Below, piece by piece: positions 61,992 through 64,000 of a DNA stretch of 64,000 nt. The translations under genes and the position numbers were made by a program. The stretch's first letter is position 1; every line of letters starts with the position of its first letter. Origin of the DNA: Microbacterium lemovicicum (GTDB lineage: Bacteria > Actinomycetota > Actinomycetes > Actinomycetales > Microbacteriaceae); contig NZ_CP031423.1 of the NCBI RefSeq assembly GCF_003991875.1, positions 868,001 to 932,000 on the forward strand. The letters are read 5' to 3'. The notes under the pieces were generated by a model. The model had not been told where the DNA came from, did no database searches, and saw only the letters and a program-made list of their open reading frames with translations.

Positions 61992-61997
61992 CGCGGC

Positions 61998-62993
61998 GTG
62001 GAAGGCGCGAAAGAGTATGAGGTGGCGCTGTCGTTCGCGGGTTCGGAGCGAGCATACGCAGCCGCGGTGGCGGAGGCGCTGCGAGTCGCCGGGGTCAGAA
62101 CGTTCTACGACGAGTACGAGGACGAGGCTGTCCGCCTGTGGGGTCTTGACCTAGCCGAGGAATTCCATCGGATCTACAGTGAAGCGAGTTCTGTGGTGGT
62201 CATGTTCGTATCGTCCGAGTATCGGGATCGGATGTGGACTCGTCATGAACGGCGCTCCGCAATTGAGCGTGCTCTGCGCGAGCGCCGCGAGTACATCCTG
62301 CCTGTGCAGTTCGATGCGACCCAGCTCCCGGGAATTTCTGCGAACATCGGCTACCTGGCCTCTTCCGCTGTGACGCCGGAGCAACTTGCAGAGCGAATCC
62401 AACAGAAGATAGTCGCGATCGGTGGTCGCATCCCTGCCCGTTCCGGAGCCACCAGCGGCTGGTTAGCGGACGGCGCTAACCGGGTTCCTGGAACAACTAC
62501 CGTGCAGGTATTAGATGCGCGCGAATCGCCGATCGTTGGCGCGCAGGTAGCTCTGGTCAGAGCGAACGAAACCGCTTCCTTCGCGTCTACTGACACCGGG
62601 GGCACTGCGAGCATCATGCTCCCAGGCCGGGAGATGGTCACGGCGTGGATCGCCCATCCCGATTTCCGTGCTGGAGTGGTGGACAGCCATGATTCCGCGT
62701 CGGACCTGACCGTTCGCCTAATTCAGAAGCCGGGCTACTCCAGTCACATCTTCGAAACGTCGACCGGCTATTTGCCTGACTTTGAGGGTCGCTTGAATCC
62801 CATCTCCGATGGGGCGCGGAGATATTTCTATGGTGACAACATCGCCGCAAACGGCACAGCCGCAAACCCTGCCCTTGTCGAACTCGATGTCCCTCTCGCA
62901 GTCGAGGACCGGCAGGGACGTAGACGGCTGCTCACCTTCCGTGGATTGACTGGTCACCAGAGCCTGCTAGAAGTCGCTACTCACTCAGCGTGA
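61998..62993 (+). CDS. TIR-domain protein with beta-sandwich and C-terminal module
   Basis: 331 residues. Residues 5-140 are a bacterial TIR domain: YEVALSFAGSERAYA, FYDEYEDEAVRLWGLDLAEEF, VVVMFVSSEYRDRMWTRHERRSA, YILPVQFD. Glu84 in the WTRHE segment aligns with the NADase glutamate of active TIRs (inferred). Residues about 165-245 look like a carboxypeptidase-regulatory Ig-like fold (VQVLDARESPIVGAQVALV). Residues 246-331 form another module (STGYLPDFEGRLNPISDGARR ... LALVELDVPL-like strands). TIR effectors cleave NAD+ during anti-phage response; here the other two parts may sense or bind a trigger. Start is GTG 61998. Confidence 0.85.
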   Translation: MEGAKEYEVALSFAGSERAYAAAVAEALRVAGVRTFYDEYEDEAVRLWGLDLAEEFHRIYSEASSVVVMFVSSEYRDRMWTRHERRSAIERALRERREYILPVQFDATQLPGISANIGYLASSAVTPEQLAERIQQKIVAIGGRIPARSGATSGWLADGANRVPGTTTVQVLDARESPIVGAQVALVRANETASFASTDTGGTASIMLPGREMVTAWIAHPDFRAGVVDSHDSASDLTVRLIQKPGYSSHIFETSTGYLPDFEGRLNPISDGARRYFYGDNIAANGTAANPALVELDVPLAVEDRQGRRRLLTFRGLTGHQSLLEVATHSA

Positions 62994-63265
62994 CGGCACT
63001 ACTGCCCAGGTGACGCCACCGGTGACGTGTCGAGCGGTTCGGATAGCGCCGCAATCGTCCGGACCAGACGTCGGCACCGCAGGCGGCATCAGAGGTAGCC
63101 GGGGTCGCCGGCGAACCGCAGCATAGGCGTGTGGTCGAGGGTCGTCGTCGAACTGTGCGCAGTTCAACGCCGCGAGAAGCGACACGTATCTGGTATGGCA
63201 CCGCACACACGGGTAAGTGTTGCCGGGTGTAACCGACCGGCGCGGCTCCGAAGGCCACCTCGGCC
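62994..63265. other. Gap after the TIR gene; possible zinc-ribbon remnant on the minus strand
   Basis: No convincing gene. On the minus strand a frame through about 63220-62985 reads YPCVRCHTRYVSLLAALNC, a CxxC...C pattern like a small zinc ribbon, but has no start signal. The palindrome GAACTG-TGCG-CAGTTC lies near 63153-63168. Confidence 0.3.
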
Positions 63266-63532
63266 CTAGGGGTCGTTCTCAGGGAGGGGCTCATGCAATC
63301 GGAGTGACTTCTCTTTCACGTCAAACAAACCCCGCCGCGCCCTGGCCATCGTGTATGCCTCAGCGCGGAGCTCGTTGGCGAGAGCCGAGGTGAGACGGCC
63401 TCGAGGCATCCGCACCCACCCGTCCGGAAGACGATACACATGAGTCACGCGCCGCTCGTGTGCCACCACACCCCCCGTCTGGTCGTGAGAAGGCAAGGCT
63501 GACACGGCGTCAAGAGCATGTCTGTCCGCCAA
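63266..63532 (-). CDS. Hypothetical protein (up to 88 aa)
   Basis: The C-terminal half has a helical pattern (RLTSALANELRAEAYTMARARRGLFDVKEKSLRLH) after YRLPDGWVRMPRG, which looks protein-like. The start is uncertain: TTG 63532 opens the frame, but several GTG codons downstream (such as before SALPSHDQ) are possible. No family is recognised. Confidence 0.35.
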   Translation of the reverse strand: MADRHALDAVSALPSHDQTGGVVAHERRVTHVYRLPDGWVRMPRGRLTSALANELRAEAYTMARARRGLFDVKEKSLRLHEPLPENDP

Positions 63533-63800
63533 ACGGCTGTCATCAGCAACTCATGGCCTCAGTTGTCTCGCCCATCGGACGCCAACGAGCCGAACCTGCC
63601 TCGTGCTAGGAACACGAAAGGTGGGTTGCAGCGAAGCGCGAGCCGCTTTGAGCGGAGCTGCCCGCCAAATGGCGAGAATGTCGCGCATTCGAGGAGCGGA
63701 TCGAGAACCAGATGACGCCGGCTAACGCTCAACAAGACTCATGCTGCAATGCACGCAGGCACCAATGTGTAACTGCGTAGCGGTTCCGCATGAAGCGGCG

Positions 63801-63806
63801 TAGCTT
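63801..63806 (+). promoter_or_regulatory. -10 hexamer before the 52-codon ORF
   Basis: TAGCTT is 6 nt from ATG 63813. Confidence 0.4.
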
Positions 63807-63812
63807 GGTCGC

Positions 63813-63971
63813 ATGCGGGGAGGCTTAGAGCGGTGGAAGCGGGGTACGGAGTCGCGCGGCCTTCGGCACGCTCTCGCGTATGCGCTCGACGGTGTCTGCG
63901 ACGCGCACGTTCAGGAGTCCTCAGGTGGCGTGGCGCTGGAGGGATACAGCGGGGTCTCGGATATGGGGTGA
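63813..63971 (+). CDS. Small hypothetical protein (52 aa)
   Basis: The frame reads MRGGLERWKRGTESRGLRHA... and ends ...GYSGVSDMG. It has the promoter spacing of leaderless genes and its stop overlaps the GTG of another frame at the window edge (GTGA), so it would lead an operon. No family is recognised. Confidence 0.45.
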   Translation: MRGGLERWKRGTESRGLRHALAYALDGVCDAHVQESSGGVALEGYSGVSDMG

Positions 63972-64000
63972 CGCGGTTCATTGTCGAGGACGGCGAGGTC
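63968..64000 (+). CDS. Start of an unknown gene cut by the window edge
   Basis: GTG 63968 overlaps the preceding stop and opens MTRFIVEDGEV, continuing past base 64,000. Only 11 codons are visible, so nothing can be said about function. Confidence 0.4.
   Translation, partial: MTRFIVEDGEV

Larger units (their letters stand above)
56874..64000. mobile_element. Integrated element at the 3' end of tRNA-Arg (left part; right end outside window)
   Basis: Right after the tRNA comes a tyrosine integrase reading toward it, the classic left end of an integrative element. It is followed by an HTH-type protein, repeats, a winged-helix protein, DUF3800, TIR and small unknown ORFs. GC content and density fall and gene families change. 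No second copy of the tRNA 3' end was found before 64,000, so the attR side is likely further right. No conjugation or capsid genes are visible in this part. Confidence 0.75.

Noticed and set aside
63739..63981. 80-codon minus-strand ORF at the right edge
   Set aside because: It is antisense to the better supported 52-codon plus-strand ORF and is composed mostly of Arg, Pro and Thr.
1..64000. CRISPR array
   Set aside because: No evenly spaced identical repeats with unique spacers and no cas genes were seen; the 105-bp tandem unit has no spacers.
56880..64000. Right attachment site (attR)
   Set aside because: No second copy of the tRNA 3' end (GATTCCAGTCGGGGGCACCA region) was found in the remaining sequence.

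Overview
The window looks like a piece of chromosome from a high-GC actinobacterium of the family Microbacteriaceae, most likely Microbacterium or a close relative. The evidence is the very GC-rich codon use, the SigH/RsrA-type redox sigma and anti-sigma pair, the fused actinobacterial 2-oxoglutarate decarboxylase/dehydrogenase, Lsr2, a GuaB1-type IMP dehydrogenase-like protein and a DUF3097 protein. Species assignment is inference; no 16S or marker search could be run.

Bases 1 to about 56,800 are ordinary, densely packed chromosome. From the left: a sigma/anti-sigma pair; an MprF-like membrane aminoacyl-lipid synthase candidate overlapping an esterase; a lipid kinase; an Eis-like acetyltransferase; the large kgd gene; guaB1; a GH76 glycosidase; two tandem CNNM/CorC-type transporters behind a possible 22-codon leader peptide; a 105-bp tandem palindromic repeat; an old yellow enzyme; an NAD(P)H-hydrate dehydratase; a GT87 mannosyltransferase-like protein; thiamine-binding and Nudix proteins; Lsr2; GrpB and arsenate reductase; an L,D-transpeptidase; an Ig-like secreted protein divergent from an orphan ECF sigma factor; metX and metY for homocysteine synthesis; an MFS transporter; ung; an M4 protease overlapped by an emfourin-type inhibitor; a five-gene peptide ABC transporter (dppA-B-C-D-F, minus strand); a phosphatase; an iron-box-controlled SIP-domain protein; arginase-family, PspA and TPM proteins; DUF3097; trmB; a CPBP-like protein; and a PIG-V-like mannosyltransferase.

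At 56,798-56,873 there is a tRNA-Arg (anticodon CCG). From its 3' end to the end of the window the sequence has the character of an integrated element. A tyrosine integrase lies tail-to-tRNA and is interrupted by one in-frame TAA. It is followed by an HTH-ended protein, about 900 bp of non-coding DNA with direct repeats, a winged-helix protein overlapping a DUF3800 protein, an unrecognised 190-aa protein, a TIR-domain protein with a beta-sandwich and a further C-terminal module, and short ORFs running off the right edge. No right attachment site is visible, so the element probably continues past 64,000. The TIR protein and the wHTH/DUF3800 pair are the best candidates for an undescribed (defence-like) system; that role is inference.

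Two window-wide signals stand out. Many genes begin about 6 nt after a TAnnnT-like hexamer, which predicts leaderless mRNAs and often fixes the start codon. The hexamer GGATGC/GCATCC recurs throughout the chromosomal part in several reading frames, forcing codons (GAT, GCA) that look rare elsewhere.
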